Positions 1-8,795 of a stretch of DNA of 51,043 nucleotides are shown piece after piece. Positions within the stretch are counted from its first letter, which is position 1. Each line of letters starts with the position of its first letter. Where the stretch lies: NCBI RefSeq assembly GCF_002584535.1, contig NZ_NUOT01000024.1, positions 210,400-261,442 of the forward strand, in the 5' to 3' direction. This DNA is from Bacillus cereus (GTDB taxonomy: Bacteria > Bacillota > Bacilli > Bacillales > Bacillaceae_G). A program made the translations under genes and the position numbers. The notes under the pieces are model-generated. The model was not told the origin of the DNA, searched no databases, and saw nothing but the letters and a program-made list of their open reading frames with translations.

Positions 1-25
1 TGGCTGTTTTTTCATTTCATTTTGT

Positions 26-160
26 TTAATGCTGATTTTGTTTACGAGCTTGTTCTGGTGTATCAAGACCAGTTGCACCAGGATATTGTAATGATTGGTC
101 ACGATCTGATTCAACACGGCGTGATTGTTTTAACTTCTTTTCTTGGCGGTCTTTTCCCAT
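26..160 (-). CDS. ypzI: YpzI family small protein
   Basis: This is a 44-residue protein read from the minus strand, starting MGKDRQEKKLK and ending in KQNQH before a TAA. A strong AAGGAGG ribosome binding site lies 10 bases before the ATG, which fixes the start. It is very hydrophilic and rich in Lys, Arg, Gln and Asp, with no membrane segment. Sequence and position beside yphA match the YpzI family of Bacillus. The role is unknown; its size and composition resemble small spore proteins, but that is only a resemblance. It is divergent from yphA. Confidence 0.85.
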   Translation of the reverse strand: MGKDRQEKKLKQSRRVESDRDQSLQYPGATGLDTPEQARKQNQH

Positions 161-278
161 TGTTGTATACACCTCCTTAATAGAAAGTGTTGCTGTTATA
201 AGAAAAACTATGCAAAAAGAAGAAAAGGATTAGTTTTCATAAAAAGTTCCCATAATGGAAATGATAGGAGGGAAAAAT

Positions 279-878
279 ATGGAGGGAAGTTATTTTTATT
301 TCGTAGCATGGATGGGTTGGATTGTTACAACATTTTTTTTGAGAAAAGATGAAATTCGTTGGAAAGTCAGTGCTGTTATATTAATGTTTATTATTTGTTC
401 CCAGATAACCGTATCTATTGCTTCTTTCACTATATCAGTAAATGCTCTTATACTTGGTGTTATTTCTTTTTTTGGGGTTGCTCTATATTCTATATGGAAA
501 AAAGTGTACGCTTTATTGTCGGCACTTATTATTGCTATGTTATACACGAGTTTTCATTTATTAGAGGTGTACGATCCGATTTGGATTGTTATTGATCGAA
601 CCTTTATGTTAAGTGGTACTCTTGTGTATGCATCGATTTTATTACATAGAGATCGTTTATTGCGTCTATGTTCCTTGTATGCCGGAGCGCTACAAGGAGA
701 AATATTGGTAACATTTATTTTTCGCAGGCTTCATTTTCCATACGAATTTGGTAGTTTGACATTTTTTGATATCATTGCTGTTTCTACGCTACTTGTAATG
801 CTGATGTTTTATATCGTAAAAATATCGGCGTATAGAGGACTGTTTAGGAAAAAACATGTAAAAGAAAGGCAAGGGTAA
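279..878 (+). CDS. yphA: YphA family membrane protein
   Basis: This encodes a 199-residue polytopic membrane protein with about six or seven hydrophobic segments over its whole length and a basic C-terminus (FRKKHVKERQG). An ATG eight codons upstream is possible, but AGGAGGG lies 6 to 7 bases before the ATG chosen here, and the resulting length equals my recollection of B. subtilis YphA. The next gene starts 3 bases after the stop, so the two are almost certainly co-transcribed and perhaps translationally coupled. No enzymatic motif is visible and the function is unknown. Confidence 0.8.
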   Translation: MEGSYFYFVAWMGWIVTTFFLRKDEIRWKVSAVILMFIICSQITVSIASFTISVNALILGVISFFGVALYSIWKKVYALLSALIIAMLYTSFHLLEVYDPIWIVIDRTFMLSGTLVYASILLHRDRLLRLCSLYAGALQGEILVTFIFRRLHFPYEFGSLTFFDIIAVSTLLVMLMFYIVKISAYRGLFRKKHVKERQG

Positions 879-881
879 TAC

Positions 882-1775
882 ATGACTGAATATACATCAG
901 CCATTTTATGTGGCGTCATAGCTGGAACGCTAACACGAATTTTGATGCTTCGTACAGATACGAGGCAGTATCCGACACGTTTACATGGAAAAATCATTCA
1001 CGTTGCTATGGGGCTAATTGCAGCAGCTTTAGGAGCGATTGCTATTCCGTCTATTTTGAAGAAGGACTTTTCAGCAATCACCTTTTTGACGTTAGCTGCG
1101 TCTCAATTTCGAGATGTTCGAAATATGGAAAGGAATACGCTGCAGCAATTAGATGGATATGAGCTTGTACCACGTGGAAATACGTATATTGAGGGGATAG
1201 CCCTTGTGTTTGAAAGTCGCAACTATTTAGCGATGTTAACAGCGTTTGTGACAACATTTACATATATAGGATTTCATTCATGGATTGCTGGTGTAGTTGC
1301 TGGCTTAGTGGGATTCTTTATTGCAAAAACATTGATGTCTGGTAAAAGGTTACGTGATCTTGTAGACATTGAACATGCTCCTCTCCGTTTTGAAGGAGCA
1401 GGACTATATATTGATAATATTTATATTATGAATATTGGATTGCCAGCAAGACAAGAAGAAATTATGAAGTATGGAATGGGCTTTATTTTAAAGCCTAAGT
1501 CTATTGATGCAAGGGTAACGATTTCCAATCTTGGACAACGACAAGCAATCTTGCATGATGTTTCGGTTGCGTTAGGCGTATTTAGAGATTCTGGAACTCC
1601 AGCGTTAGTCCCATTGGCTAAACGTGATTTAGAAGATGGAAGGGTAGGGTTATTTGTACTCCCACAAGACCAAGATGTAAAAAAAGCGATTGCAGTAATA
1701 GGAAGTGTGCCAACGTTAGAAAGTGCTGTTCACATGTCATCAGAGGCCCCGAAAGGAAGGGGAGATATGAGATGA
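882..1775 (+). CDS. seaA: YIEGIA domain membrane protein (SeaA/YphB-like)
   Basis: The 297-residue protein carries the diagnostic YIEGIA motif at residues 102-107, giving the family its name. The N-terminal half has several hydrophobic segments (about residues 5-20, 38-58, 63-75, 114-150). The C-terminal half is soluble and mixed alpha/beta in appearance. It sits at the position of B. subtilis yphB, renamed seaA for a role in spore envelope assembly; transfer of that role here is inference. Its last four bases (ATGA) overlap the start of the next gene, which belongs to the family of its predicted capping partner. Both products probably act together at the membrane. Confidence 0.8.
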   Translation: MTEYTSAILCGVIAGTLTRILMLRTDTRQYPTRLHGKIIHVAMGLIAAALGAIAIPSILKKDFSAITFLTLAASQFRDVRNMERNTLQQLDGYELVPRGNTYIEGIALVFESRNYLAMLTAFVTTFTYIGFHSWIAGVVAGLVGFFIAKTLMSGKRLRDLVDIEHAPLRFEGAGLYIDNIYIMNIGLPARQEEIMKYGMGFILKPKSIDARVTISNLGQRQAILHDVSVALGVFRDSGTPALVPLAKRDLEDGRVGLFVLPQDQDVKKAIAVIGSVPTLESAVHMSSEAPKGRGDMR

Positions 1776-1957
1776 GGTTAGAAAGTTATATTCTTGCTGT
1801 AATTACAACAACGCCAGAAAAGTTCGCTGGTGGAGCGCCTTTATTTATGTGTGATTCAAAAGAAGAAATGGAATTTGTAGCAAATAATTTAGAAGCGATT
1901 TTAGACGGTATTGCACACCGCCTACAAGAGAATGTATATATTATTGTGAAACATTAG
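1772..1957 (+). CDS. Capping complex subunit for YIEGIA (YpzH-like)
   Basis: This 61-residue cytosolic protein overlaps the preceding YIEGIA gene by ATGA, so translation is probably coupled. It begins MRLESYILAVITTTPEKFAGG and ends in a hydrophobic IYIIVKH stretch. In current annotation, the small protein encoded next to YIEGIA proteins is called the capping complex subunit for YIEGIA; in B. subtilis the position is ypzH. No catalytic motif is visible. A GGAAGGGGAGAT Shine-Dalgarno sequence lies within the end of the upstream gene. Confidence 0.7.
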   Translation: MRLESYILAVITTTPEKFAGGAPLFMCDSKEEMEFVANNLEAILDGIAHRLQENVYIIVKH

Positions 1958-1966
1958 TAACGTGTG

Positions 1967-2082
1967 ATATAATATGAGGTGTTTTGATACGATGAGAAAT
2001 ATTCTGGAATGCAAATCCCTTCTTGCACAAAGAAGGGTTTTTTACATAATAAACAGAAGCAAAGTTGAAAGGATGAAATGAT
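1967..2082 (+). promoter_or_regulatory. der leader with extended -10 promoter and internal terminator
   Basis: A TGATATAAT extended -10 element lies at about 1966-1974, followed at 2017-2043 by a terminator-like hairpin before der. A short open frame (29 codons, 1992-2081) begins ATGAGAAAT after a GAGGTG and runs through the hairpin to a TGA one base before the der ATG. Whether this frame is translated is unknown. The arrangement could be simple attenuation, or just the end of the upstream transcript. Confidence 0.35.
2017..2043 (+). terminator. Rho-independent terminator upstream of der
   Basis: An 8-bp stem (CCCTTCTT with AAGAAGGG) with a 5-base loop is followed by six T residues. It lies between the YpzH-like gene and der. 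Confidence 0.8.
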
Positions 2083-3393
2083 ATGCCGAAACCAGTAGTG
2101 GCAATAGTAGGACGCCCGAACGTAGGGAAATCTACTATTTTCAATAGAATTGTTGGAGAGAGAGTTTCAATTGTAGAAGATATCCCAGGGGTAACGAGAG
2201 ATCGTATTTACAGTGCGGGAGAATGGTTAAATCATGAATTTAACATTATTGATACGGGTGGAATTGATATTGGAGATGAGCCGTTTTTGACACAAATTCG
2301 TCAACAAGCAGAAGTTGCGATTGATGAAGCGGATGTTATCATTTTTATGACAAATGGTCGCGATGGTGTAACAGCTGCGGATGAAGAAGTAGCAAAGATT
2401 TTATATCGTTCTAAAAAGCCGGTTGTACTAGCGGTGAATAAAGTTGATAATCCAGAGATGCGTAATGATATTTACGATTTCTATGCATTAGGATTTGGTG
2501 AACCATTCCCAATTTCAGGTACACATGGATTAGGTTTAGGTGATTTATTAGACGAAGCAGCAAATCATTTTCCAAAAATTGAAGAGGAAGCATATGATGA
2601 CGATACAATTCGTTTCTCACTAATTGGTCGCCCAAACGTAGGGAAATCTTCACTAGTAAATGCATTGCTTGGTCAAGAGCGTGTAATCGTAAGTAATGTA
2701 GCAGGAACAACACGTGATGCTGTCGATACACCATATAGTAAAGATGGCCAAGATTACGTTATCATTGATACAGCTGGTATGCGTAAAAAGGGAAAAGTAT
2801 ACGAGAGCACTGAAAAATATAGTGTACTTCGTGCACTAAGAGCGATTGAACGCTCTGACGTTGTCTTAGTTGTTTTAGACGGCGAAGAAGGAATTATTGA
2901 GCAAGATAAAAAAATTGCTGGCTATGCACATGATTCAGGACGAGCTGTTATTATCGTTGTGAATAAATGGGATGCAGTTAAAAAAGACGAAAAGACAATG
3001 AAAGCATTTGAAGAAAATATTCGTGCGCATTTCCAATTCTTGGATTATGCACCGATCGTATTCTTATCTGCGAAAACGAAAAAACGTACACAGACATTAT
3101 TGCCAGTTATTAATGAAGTCAATGAAAGTCATAGCATTCGCGTACAAACGAATGTACTAAATGATGTAATTATGGATGCGGTGGCAATGAATCCAACACC
3201 AACACATAATGGTAGTCGCTTGAAAATTTTCTATGCAACACAAGTTGCAGTGAAACCACCAACATTTGTTGTGTTTGTAAATGATCCAGAACTAATGCAT
3301 TTTTCATATGAACGTTTCTTGAAAAATCGTTTGCGTGAGTCGTTTGGCTTCGTAGGAACGCCAATTCGAATTATTTCTAGAGCAAGAGACTAA
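2083..3393 (+). CDS. der: Ribosome-associated GTPase Der (EngA)
   Basis: Der is an essential double-GTPase needed for assembly of the 50S ribosomal subunit. At 436 residues it has the full family length. The first G domain has its P-loop at residues 10-17 (GRPNVGKS), DTGG at 57-60 and an NKVD. The second repeats the P-loop near residue 183, then DTAGM and NKWD. The C-terminal KH-like domain ends in RIISRARD. The start follows AAAGGATGAAATG. gpsA follows after 18 bases, as in B. subtilis, so the two are probably co-transcribed. Confidence 0.97.
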   Translation: MPKPVVAIVGRPNVGKSTIFNRIVGERVSIVEDIPGVTRDRIYSAGEWLNHEFNIIDTGGIDIGDEPFLTQIRQQAEVAIDEADVIIFMTNGRDGVTAADEEVAKILYRSKKPVVLAVNKVDNPEMRNDIYDFYALGFGEPFPISGTHGLGLGDLLDEAANHFPKIEEEAYDDDTIRFSLIGRPNVGKSSLVNALLGQERVIVSNVAGTTRDAVDTPYSKDGQDYVIIDTAGMRKKGKVYESTEKYSVLRALRAIERSDVVLVVLDGEEGIIEQDKKIAGYAHDSGRAVIIVVNKWDAVKKDEKTMKAFEENIRAHFQFLDYAPIVFLSAKTKKRTQTLLPVINEVNESHSIRVQTNVLNDVIMDAVAMNPTPTHNGSRLKIFYATQVAVKPPTFVVFVNDPELMHFSYERFLKNRLRESFGFVGTPIRIISRARD

Positions 3394-3411
3394 TGGAGAG
3401 GATGTGATTTT

Positions 3412-4434
3412 ATGAAAAAAATCACAGTAGTAGGAGCAGGTAGCTGGGGAACAGCGTTAGCGATGGTATTAGCTGACAATGGTCATGATGTACGTATTTG
3501 GGGGAATCGTTCAGAGCTTATGGATGAAATTAATATGAAGCATGAGAATAGTCGATACCTTCCAGGAATTACATTGCCAAGCACAATCGTAGCCTACTCT
3601 TCTTTAGAGGAATCGTTAGTAGATGTAGATACGGTACTTTTAGTTGTACCGACGAAAGCTTATCGCGAAGTATTAAGAAATATGAAAGATATTGTTTCAC
3701 AGCCAATTACTTGGATTCATGCAAGTAAAGGAATTGAACCAGGTACTTCAAAACGTATTTCAGAAATGATTGAAGAAGAAATTCCAGCGCATCTTATTCG
3801 TGATGTTGTTGTTTTATCAGGGCCAAGCCACGCGGAAGAAGTAGGGCTTCGTCAAGCGACGACGGTGACTGCTGCTGCGAAGCGAATGGAAGCGGCTGAA
3901 GAAGTACAAGATTTATTTATGAATAGTTATTTCCGAGTGTATACGAATCCTGATATTGTTGGAGTAGAGCTCGGTGGAGCGTTAAAGAATATTATCGCAT
4001 TAGCCGCTGGTATAACAGATGGCCTTGGGTTAGGTGATAATGCAAAAGCCGCTCTTATGACGCGTGGCTTAACGGAAATTGCCCGTTTAGGAAGAAAGAT
4101 GGGTGGTAATCCGTTAACATTTGCTGGTTTAACAGGAATGGGTGACTTGATTGTAACTTGTACAAGCGTGCATAGCCGAAATTGGCGTGCAGGGAATATG
4201 CTTGGAAAAGGATATTCATTAGAAGAAGTACTCGATAGTATGGGTATGGTAGTTGAAGGTGTACGAACAACGAAAGCGGCATACGAAATGGCTGAGAAAA
4301 TGGAAGTTGAAATGCCGATTACGTCAGTTTTATATGATGTACTATTCAATGGGAATAATGTGAAAGATGCAGTAGGATCATTGATGGGACGTGTTCGTAA
4401 ACACGAAGTTGAAGCGATACCTGATTTATTATAG
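3412..4434 (+). CDS. gpsA: NAD(P)H-dependent glycerol-3-phosphate dehydrogenase
   Basis: GpsA reduces dihydroxyacetone phosphate to sn-glycerol 3-phosphate for phospholipid synthesis in the cytosol. The 340-residue protein opens with the Rossmann motif GAGSWGTA (residues 8-15). It carries the conserved LSGPSHAEEV and the LGGALKNIIALAAGI segment containing the catalytic lysine. GAGAGGATG precedes the ATG. It lies directly after der and is closed by a strong terminator. Confidence 0.97.
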   Translation: MKKITVVGAGSWGTALAMVLADNGHDVRIWGNRSELMDEINMKHENSRYLPGITLPSTIVAYSSLEESLVDVDTVLLVVPTKAYREVLRNMKDIVSQPITWIHASKGIEPGTSKRISEMIEEEIPAHLIRDVVVLSGPSHAEEVGLRQATTVTAAAKRMEAAEEVQDLFMNSYFRVYTNPDIVGVELGGALKNIIALAAGITDGLGLGDNAKAALMTRGLTEIARLGRKMGGNPLTFAGLTGMGDLIVTCTSVHSRNWRAGNMLGKGYSLEEVLDSMGMVVEGVRTTKAAYEMAEKMEVEMPITSVLYDVLFNGNNVKDAVGSLMGRVRKHEVEAIPDLL

Positions 4435-4436
4435 GT

Positions 4437-4483
4437 AAAAGCTGTATACGTGCAGAAAAGCGCGTATACAGCTTTTTGTTTTT
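4437..4483 (+). terminator. Terminator after gpsA
   Basis: A perfect 13-bp stem (AAAGCTGTATACG with CGTATACAGCTTT) encloses a 12-base loop, followed by a T-rich tail. Confidence 0.9.
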
Positions 4484-4551
4484 CTGGGTCTTTTCACCAT
4501 TTGTTTCTTTTTGCATACGATGGATTGTAACTTGAAGAGAGGGTGAAGGGA

Positions 4552-4803
4552 ATGGATAATAACATTTTCAGTAATATTGAGAAAGAAGCAAAAGTAAATA
4601 AAGACGATATTTTTAAATTAGCGTCATCTGTACAAAATGCAAATTTACGCGATGAGAAAGTACTACGTCAATTAATCCATCAAGTCGCAGTAATGGCAGG
4701 GCGAGAGGTACCAAAAGAACAAGAAGATCAAATTGTAAAAGCGATTATTAATAATAACATGCCGACAGACTTTAGCTCGTTAAGTAAAATGTTTAAAAAA
4801 TAA
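4552..4803 (+). CDS. Stage VI sporulation protein F-like
   Basis: This 83-residue soluble protein starts MDNNIFSNIEKEAKV and contains LASSVQNANLRDEKVLRQLIHQVAVMAG in pieces that match the SpoVIF family (B. subtilis SpoVIF/YjcC), which influences coat assembly and GerE activity late in sporulation. A GTG nine bases upstream is in frame, but GGGTGAAGGGA lies right before this ATG. In B. subtilis the gene is elsewhere, so its place after gpsA is a lineage difference. Whether it is the functional SpoVIF or a paralogue cannot be told from one window. Confidence 0.75.
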   Translation: MDNNIFSNIEKEAKVNKDDIFKLASSVQNANLRDEKVLRQLIHQVAVMAGREVPKEQEDQIVKAIINNNMPTDFSSLSKMFKK

Positions 4804-4886
4804 AGTATGGGAAACAAAGGACTTAAGGATTGCATACGATAGCTATGAAGAAACGGGGTTAGAGCTGTTTGTGGGCATATTTGGTC

Positions 4887-4930
4887 AACCGAGGCGAAGG
4901 GGATATATTCGCTTCGGTTTTATTTTTGTT
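4887..4930 (+). terminator. Terminator after the SpoVIF-like gene
   Basis: An 11-bp stem with one G-T pair (ACCGAGGCGAA at 4888-4898 with TTCGCTTCGGT at 4908-4918) is followed by TTTATTTTTG and more T. It lies about 85 bases after the stop codon. Confidence 0.8.
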
Positions 4931-5251
4931 TTTTTACGATTAGCTGTGAGCGGTAATATTTTGTCTTAAAGTTTAACTGAAAGTAAAGGAGTGAGAGAAA
5001 AAGGGATTTTCATTAATGGAAGCTTACTTTTATTGATTGTATAGAAATCTATTTTGATTTTTAGATATACAAGTTACTGCTACGAAAAATAAAAGGTGAC
5101 CCGTACTCATATACTCTCTTTGCCTTTATATGACATGGGACTGCTCTCTCCCACCTAAAAAAGAATGGTCTTATATTATTTTTCTATTTGTTTAAAATTT
5201 TTAATTTGTTAAAATAATATAAAAATAGATTAATAATTAAGGGGTGTACAT
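4931..5251 (+). other. Intergenic stretch before yphE holding a repeat element
   Basis: I see no gene in this stretch. It contains the bcr-like element listed at 5077-5170 and an AT-rich segment (5171-5240) before yphE. Confidence 0.5.
5077..5170 (+). repeat. bcr-like structured repeat, copy A
   Basis: This roughly 95-bp element matches one at 23353-23478 at both ends. The left box (5077-5097, beginning CTGCTACGAAAAAT) agrees at 18 of 21 positions. The right box shares TGCTCTCTCC and TAAAA-GA-TGGT. It can fold: AGGTG (5094-5098) pairs with CACCT (5152-5156), CCC (5100-5102) with GGG (5137-5139), and TCATATA (5107-5113) with TATATGA (5127-5133). The outer stem is AGGTA/TACTT in the other copy, so it covaries. 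It is either a mobile bcr-type repeat of the B. cereus group or a conserved leader RNA. Confidence 0.5.
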
Positions 5252-5455
5252 ATGTCTGAAGGACTTATCAAAATGTGGTTTTCTTTAGGGGCTATGGGGT
5301 TTATGTTTATTGCTGTGGTTTTCATTTTATTAAGCAGACATAAAATGAAGAATAAAATTTTGAAAGGGATTACAGCGAGTATTGCCTATACACTTATGAT
5401 TGTATCCGGGATTGTTATTTTCCTTGTAGTGTTTAGTGGACCGGTTGAACAATAA
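5252..5455 (+). CDS. yphE: DUF2768 membrane protein YphE
   Basis: The 67-residue protein has two transmembrane segments (about residues 9-27 and 39-62) joined by a basic RHKMKNK loop, and ends in FSGPVEQ. This is the DUF2768 pattern and the length of B. subtilis YphE, which has the same neighbours (gpsA and yphF). An AAGGGGTG Shine-Dalgarno precedes the ATG. The function is unknown. Confidence 0.8.
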   Translation: MSEGLIKMWFSLGAMGFMFIAVVFILLSRHKMKNKILKGITASIAYTLMIVSGIVIFLVVFSGPVEQ

Positions 5456-5510
5456 GAATGAATCATCACCACTCTTTGTTTTCAAATAGATTGTGAGGAG
5501 GTAGGTGCAG

Positions 5511-6275
5511 ATGTGTAAACAAATTTTAATGGATATGAGTGAGAAAATAAAGGATGGATTGTCTGTGAAAAAAACTTATATTATTTTAATATTTTGTTGT
5601 ATAAGCCTTTTATCGGGGTGTATGTATCCTAAAGAAAATTTGAAACAAAATGCTGTCCCTTATGAAGATCAATTGCAAGCTGTTCAAAAGGCAGTTAATA
5701 CATATAAGGAACAAAATAGTGGTTTATTACCAATCAAAACACGTGATATGAACACACCGATTTATCAAAAATACCCCATTGATTTTCAAAAAATTGCACC
5801 ACGTTATATACAAGAAGCGCCTGGGAATGCGTATGAAAGTGGTGGGGTGTATCAATACGTATTAGTAGATGTAGAAACAAATCCAACAGTGAAGTTACTT
5901 GATGTCAGAATGGCGGAACAAATACGAGATGTTCAGTTGAAGTTGCAAATGTATCGCGATGATCATCAATATCCTCCTTTTAAAAAGGTGATTGCAGATG
6001 GTGTTTATGAACTAGATTTCAAAAAAATGGGATATAAAGATGTACCACAAGTAAAAAGTCCGTATTCTGGAAAGGGATTACCGCTTGTAATCAATGAAAA
6101 AGGAGAGATTTTTGTTGATTACCGAATGGATTTATATGAAATATTACAAAAAAATGGAGAAGAAATGAAAGAGGGAGAAGATATTCGGGATATGCTTTTA
6201 AAAGATACACCATTTGTGCCTGCATACTCTTTACCGTATACAGTAAAAAACGGAGAACCAATTTTTTTTAAATGA
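5511..6275 (+). CDS. yphF: YphF family lipoprotein
   Basis: The 254-residue protein has a lipobox LLSGC at residues 33-37 after a hydrophobic stretch, so it is predicted to be lipid-anchored on the outer face of the membrane. The start is uncertain. AGGAGGT at 5496-5502 supports the ATG used here, while a GTG at 5565 (VKKTYIILIF) would give a classical short signal peptide. The mature part has no motif I can name. Position between yphE and spoIVA matches B. subtilis yphF. Confidence 0.75.
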   Translation: MCKQILMDMSEKIKDGLSVKKTYIILIFCCISLLSGCMYPKENLKQNAVPYEDQLQAVQKAVNTYKEQNSGLLPIKTRDMNTPIYQKYPIDFQKIAPRYIQEAPGNAYESGGVYQYVLVDVETNPTVKLLDVRMAEQIRDVQLKLQMYRDDHQYPPFKKVIADGVYELDFKKMGYKDVPQVKSPYSGKGLPLVINEKGEIFVDYRMDLYEILQKNGEEMKEGEDIRDMLLKDTPFVPAYSLPYTVKNGEPIFFK

Positions 6276-6284
6276 TAAGTCATG

Positions 6285-6327
6285 AACCTTTCTTTTAGCG
6301 AATAAATTCTAGAAGAAAGGTTTTTTT
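6285..6327 (+). terminator. Terminator after yphF
   Basis: A 10-bp stem (AACCTTTCTT with AAGAAAGGTT) with an 18-base loop is followed by a run of T. Confidence 0.8.
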
Positions 6328-6373
6328 CATGTAATACAACTTATGATGAAAACAAAAAGTTTCTTTTTAAATA

Positions 6374-6404
6374 GTCATATGAATTTAGGACAAAATCATA
6401 TGAT
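6374..6404 (+). promoter_or_regulatory. Candidate sigma-E promoter for spoIVA
   Basis: GTCATAT (6374-6380) and CATATGAT (6397-6404) are separated by 16 bases, resembling sigma-E -35 and -10 elements. spoIVA is a mother-cell sigma-E gene in B. subtilis. The match is imperfect and was judged by eye. Confidence 0.35.
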
Positions 6405-6514
6405 ATATTGTCCGCACTTCTAGAATCCTTTATAGGATAGGAAACATCAATGAAAGGTATTGTTTGTGAATACAAACTTGTATTATTCCCAAAAATTTCG
6501 AGGGAGGGAATCAA

Positions 6515-7993
6515 TTGGAAAAGGTCGATATTTTTAAAGATATCGCTGAGCGCACAGGCGGTGATATTTATTTAGGGGTTGTAGGAGCTGTTCGAACAGG
6601 GAAATCAACATTTATTAAAAAATTTATGGAGCTTGTTGTTATTCCGAATATCGAAAATGATTCAGATCGTCAGAGAGCACAAGATGAATTACCTCAAAGT
6701 GCCGCTGGACGTACAATTATGACAACAGAACCGAAATTTGTTCCAAACCAAGCGGTTTCCATCCATGTTGATGATGGTCTTGAAGTAAATATTCGATTAG
6801 TAGATTGTGTAGGTTATACGGTTCCTGGAGCGAAAGGCTATGAAGATGAGAATGGCCCACGAATGATTAATACACCGTGGTATGAAGAGCCTATCCCGTT
6901 TCATGAGGCTGCTGAAATTGGAACGCGTAAAGTAATTCAAGAGCATTCTACTATTGGGGTTGTCATTACAACTGATGGAACGATTGGAGAAATTCCGAGA
7001 AGGGATTATATAGAAGCAGAAGAACGTGTTATTAATGAGTTAAAAGAAGTAGGTAAACCGTTTATCATGATTATTAATACAGTACAGCCATATCATCCAG
7101 ATACAGAACAGTTGCGCCAGAGTTTATCAGAAGAGCATGATATTCCTGTACTAGCAATGAGTGTGGAGAGTTTACGAGAAACAGATGTTTACAATGTACT
7201 TCGTGAAGCTTTATTTGAATTCCCTGTTTTGGAAGTGAATGTGAATCTTCCAAGTTGGGTCATGGTGTTAAATGAAGGGCATTGGTTACGCCAAAGTTAT
7301 CAAGAAGCTGTTCAAGAGACGGTTAAAGATATAAAACGCCTGCGAGATGTAGACCGCGTTGTCTGGCAGTTTAGTCAATATGAGTTTATTGATCGGGCGA
7401 GCCTAGCTGGGATTGATATGGGGCAAGGTGTTGCGGAAATTGATTTATACGCACCAGATGAACTGTACGATCAAATATTAAAAGAAGTTGTAGGAGTAGA
7501 AATTAGAGGGAAAGACCATTTGTTAAAGCTTATGCTTGATCTTTCTCATGCAAAAACGGAGTATGATCAAGTTTCAGATGCTTTAAGAATGGTCAAACAA
7601 ACAGGATATGGTGTGGCTGCGCCCGCCTTGGCTGATATGAGTCTAGATGAACCGGAAATAATTCGTCATGGATCGCGATTTGGTGTGAAATTAAAGGCAG
7701 TTGCACCGTCTATTCATATGATTAAAGTAGATGTTGAATCCACATTTGAACCAATTATTGGTACTGAAAAGCAAAGTGAAGAGCTTGTTCGCTACTTAAT
7801 GCAAGATTTTGAGGATGACCCGCTTTCTATATGGAATTCTGATATCTTTGGACGTTCGCTTAGTTCAATTGTCCGAGAAGGGATTCAAGCAAAATTGTCT
7901 TTAATGCCTGAAAATGCACGTTATAAATTAAAAGAAACGCTAGAAAGAATTATCAACGAAGGATCTGGCGGATTAATTGCTATTATTTTATAA
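6515..7993 (+). CDS. spoIVA: Stage IV sporulation protein A (spore coat ATPase)
   Basis: SpoIVA hydrolyses ATP to polymerise into the basement layer of the spore coat on the outer forespore membrane. At 492 residues it has exactly the B. subtilis length. The Walker A motif GAVRTGKST is at residues 24-32 (Lys30), and the C-terminus ends in the hydrophobic GGLIAIIL known to be needed for localisation. The start codon is TTG, preceded by AGGGAGGG; the family begins MEKVDIF, which is what this start yields. It is monocistronic, closed by a strong terminator, and probably under sigma-E. Confidence 0.97.
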   Translation: MEKVDIFKDIAERTGGDIYLGVVGAVRTGKSTFIKKFMELVVIPNIENDSDRQRAQDELPQSAAGRTIMTTEPKFVPNQAVSIHVDDGLEVNIRLVDCVGYTVPGAKGYEDENGPRMINTPWYEEPIPFHEAAEIGTRKVIQEHSTIGVVITTDGTIGEIPRRDYIEAEERVINELKEVGKPFIMIINTVQPYHPDTEQLRQSLSEEHDIPVLAMSVESLRETDVYNVLREALFEFPVLEVNVNLPSWVMVLNEGHWLRQSYQEAVQETVKDIKRLRDVDRVVWQFSQYEFIDRASLAGIDMGQGVAEIDLYAPDELYDQILKEVVGVEIRGKDHLLKLMLDLSHAKTEYDQVSDALRMVKQTGYGVAAPALADMSLDEPEIIRHGSRFGVKLKAVAPSIHMIKVDVESTFEPIIGTEKQSEELVRYLMQDFEDDPLSIWNSDIFGRSLSSIVREGIQAKLSLMPENARYKLKETLERIINEGSGGLIAIIL

Positions 7994-8031
7994 ACAAAAG
8001 CTCCCTGCTGGCAGGGGGCTTTTGTTTTTTT
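7993..8031 (+). terminator. Terminator after spoIVA
   Basis: A long stem (ACAAAAGCTCCCTGC against GCAGGGGGCTTTTGT) with a short loop is followed by a T run. Confidence 0.9.
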
Positions 8032-8400
8032 ATCTCGCTATTTGCAGGTGGTAGGATGCTCACGGTAAGGTTCAAAGAAAAGAGAGGAAGATAGATGGGA
8101 AGGTAACGATTCGTAAATACTTGATTCGTGAGGAGAGTTTTACTTTGTAGGGGAATAGATAGAAATAGACATTATCTAATACTTTGTAGCATATTGTCAA
8201 GTTTCATCGTTTTTTCACATTTTCGGGGTAACAATTTCTTTAAAAATATTGAATTATACAGGAGAATCGTATAATATAGGCGTTGATAATGATTTATCTA
8301 CATCTTTGTAGTATAGAATTTGTAAAAATTGCCTACAAATGAAAGTAAGACTCATTTTATGATCATTATACAGTCTTATCTTTGGGAGGAGGTGAATGGC
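8032..8400 (+). promoter_or_regulatory. hbs upstream region with candidate promoter
   Basis: This is a gene-free 369-bp stretch. A vegetative-type promoter is plausible: TTGAAT at 8249-8254 and TATAAT at 8270-8275 with a 15-base spacer, a little short. CTTTGTAG occurs three times (near 8143, 8181 and 8303), the last inside the inverted repeat CTACATCTTTGTAG. A strong GGAGGAGGTGA Shine-Dalgarno ends the region. I see no small gene in it. Confidence 0.4.
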
Positions 8401-8673
8401 ATGAACAAGACAGATTTAATCAATGCTGTTGCAGAAGCAAGTTCCCTTTCTAAAAAGGACGCAACAAAAGCAGTTGACGCTGTTTTTGATTCTATCTTAG
8501 AAGCTTTAAAACAAGGTGATAAAGTACAATTGATCGGATTCGGTAACTTCGAAGTTCGTGAGCGTGCGGCTCGTAAAGGACGTAACCCACAAACTGGTGA
8601 GGAAATTGAAATCGCTGCAAGTAAAGTACCTGCATTCAAACCTGGTAAAGCGTTAAAAGATGCGGTTAAATAA
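8401..8673 (+). CDS. hbs: DNA-binding protein HU (HBsu)
   Basis: HU is the nucleoid-associated histone-like protein that bends DNA non-specifically as a homodimer. The 90-residue product starts [14 protein letters not shown] and has the HU signature [18 protein letters not shown] in the DNA-binding arm. The upstream in-frame extension is discarded because a near-perfect GGAGGAGGTGA lies just before this ATG and HU is 90 residues in Bacillus. It is closed by its own terminator. Confidence 0.97.
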   Translation: MNKTDLINAVAEASSLSKKDATKAVDAVFDSILEALKQGDKVQLIGFGNFEVRERAARKGRNPQTGEEIEIAASKVPAFKPGKALKDAVK

Positions 8674-8692
8674 TCCTTACATATTAACAGGG

Positions 8693-8726
8693 AAGAAGAG
8701 TTTCCTTTTTGGGAACTCTTCTTTTT
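8693..8726 (+). terminator. Terminator after hbs
   Basis: AAGAAGAGTTTCC (8693-8705) pairs with GGGAACTCTTCTT (8711-8723), followed by TTTGCTTTT. Confidence 0.85.
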
Positions 8727-8795
8727 GCTTTTAAAATCATAAATATGCTAGAATGTGTTCGTATCACTTTTAGGTTTTTCGGGAGGGTTAAGCGG

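Noticed and set aside
3927-4349. A 140-codon minus-strand frame inside gpsA
   Set aside because: gpsA is a complete, well-conserved enzyme on the plus strand; the antisense frame has no ribosome binding site or recognisable family.
4804-5076. A small gene between the SpoVIF-like gene and yphE
   Set aside because: No frame with a plausible start and ribosome binding site was found; the stretch contains a terminator and AT-rich sequence.
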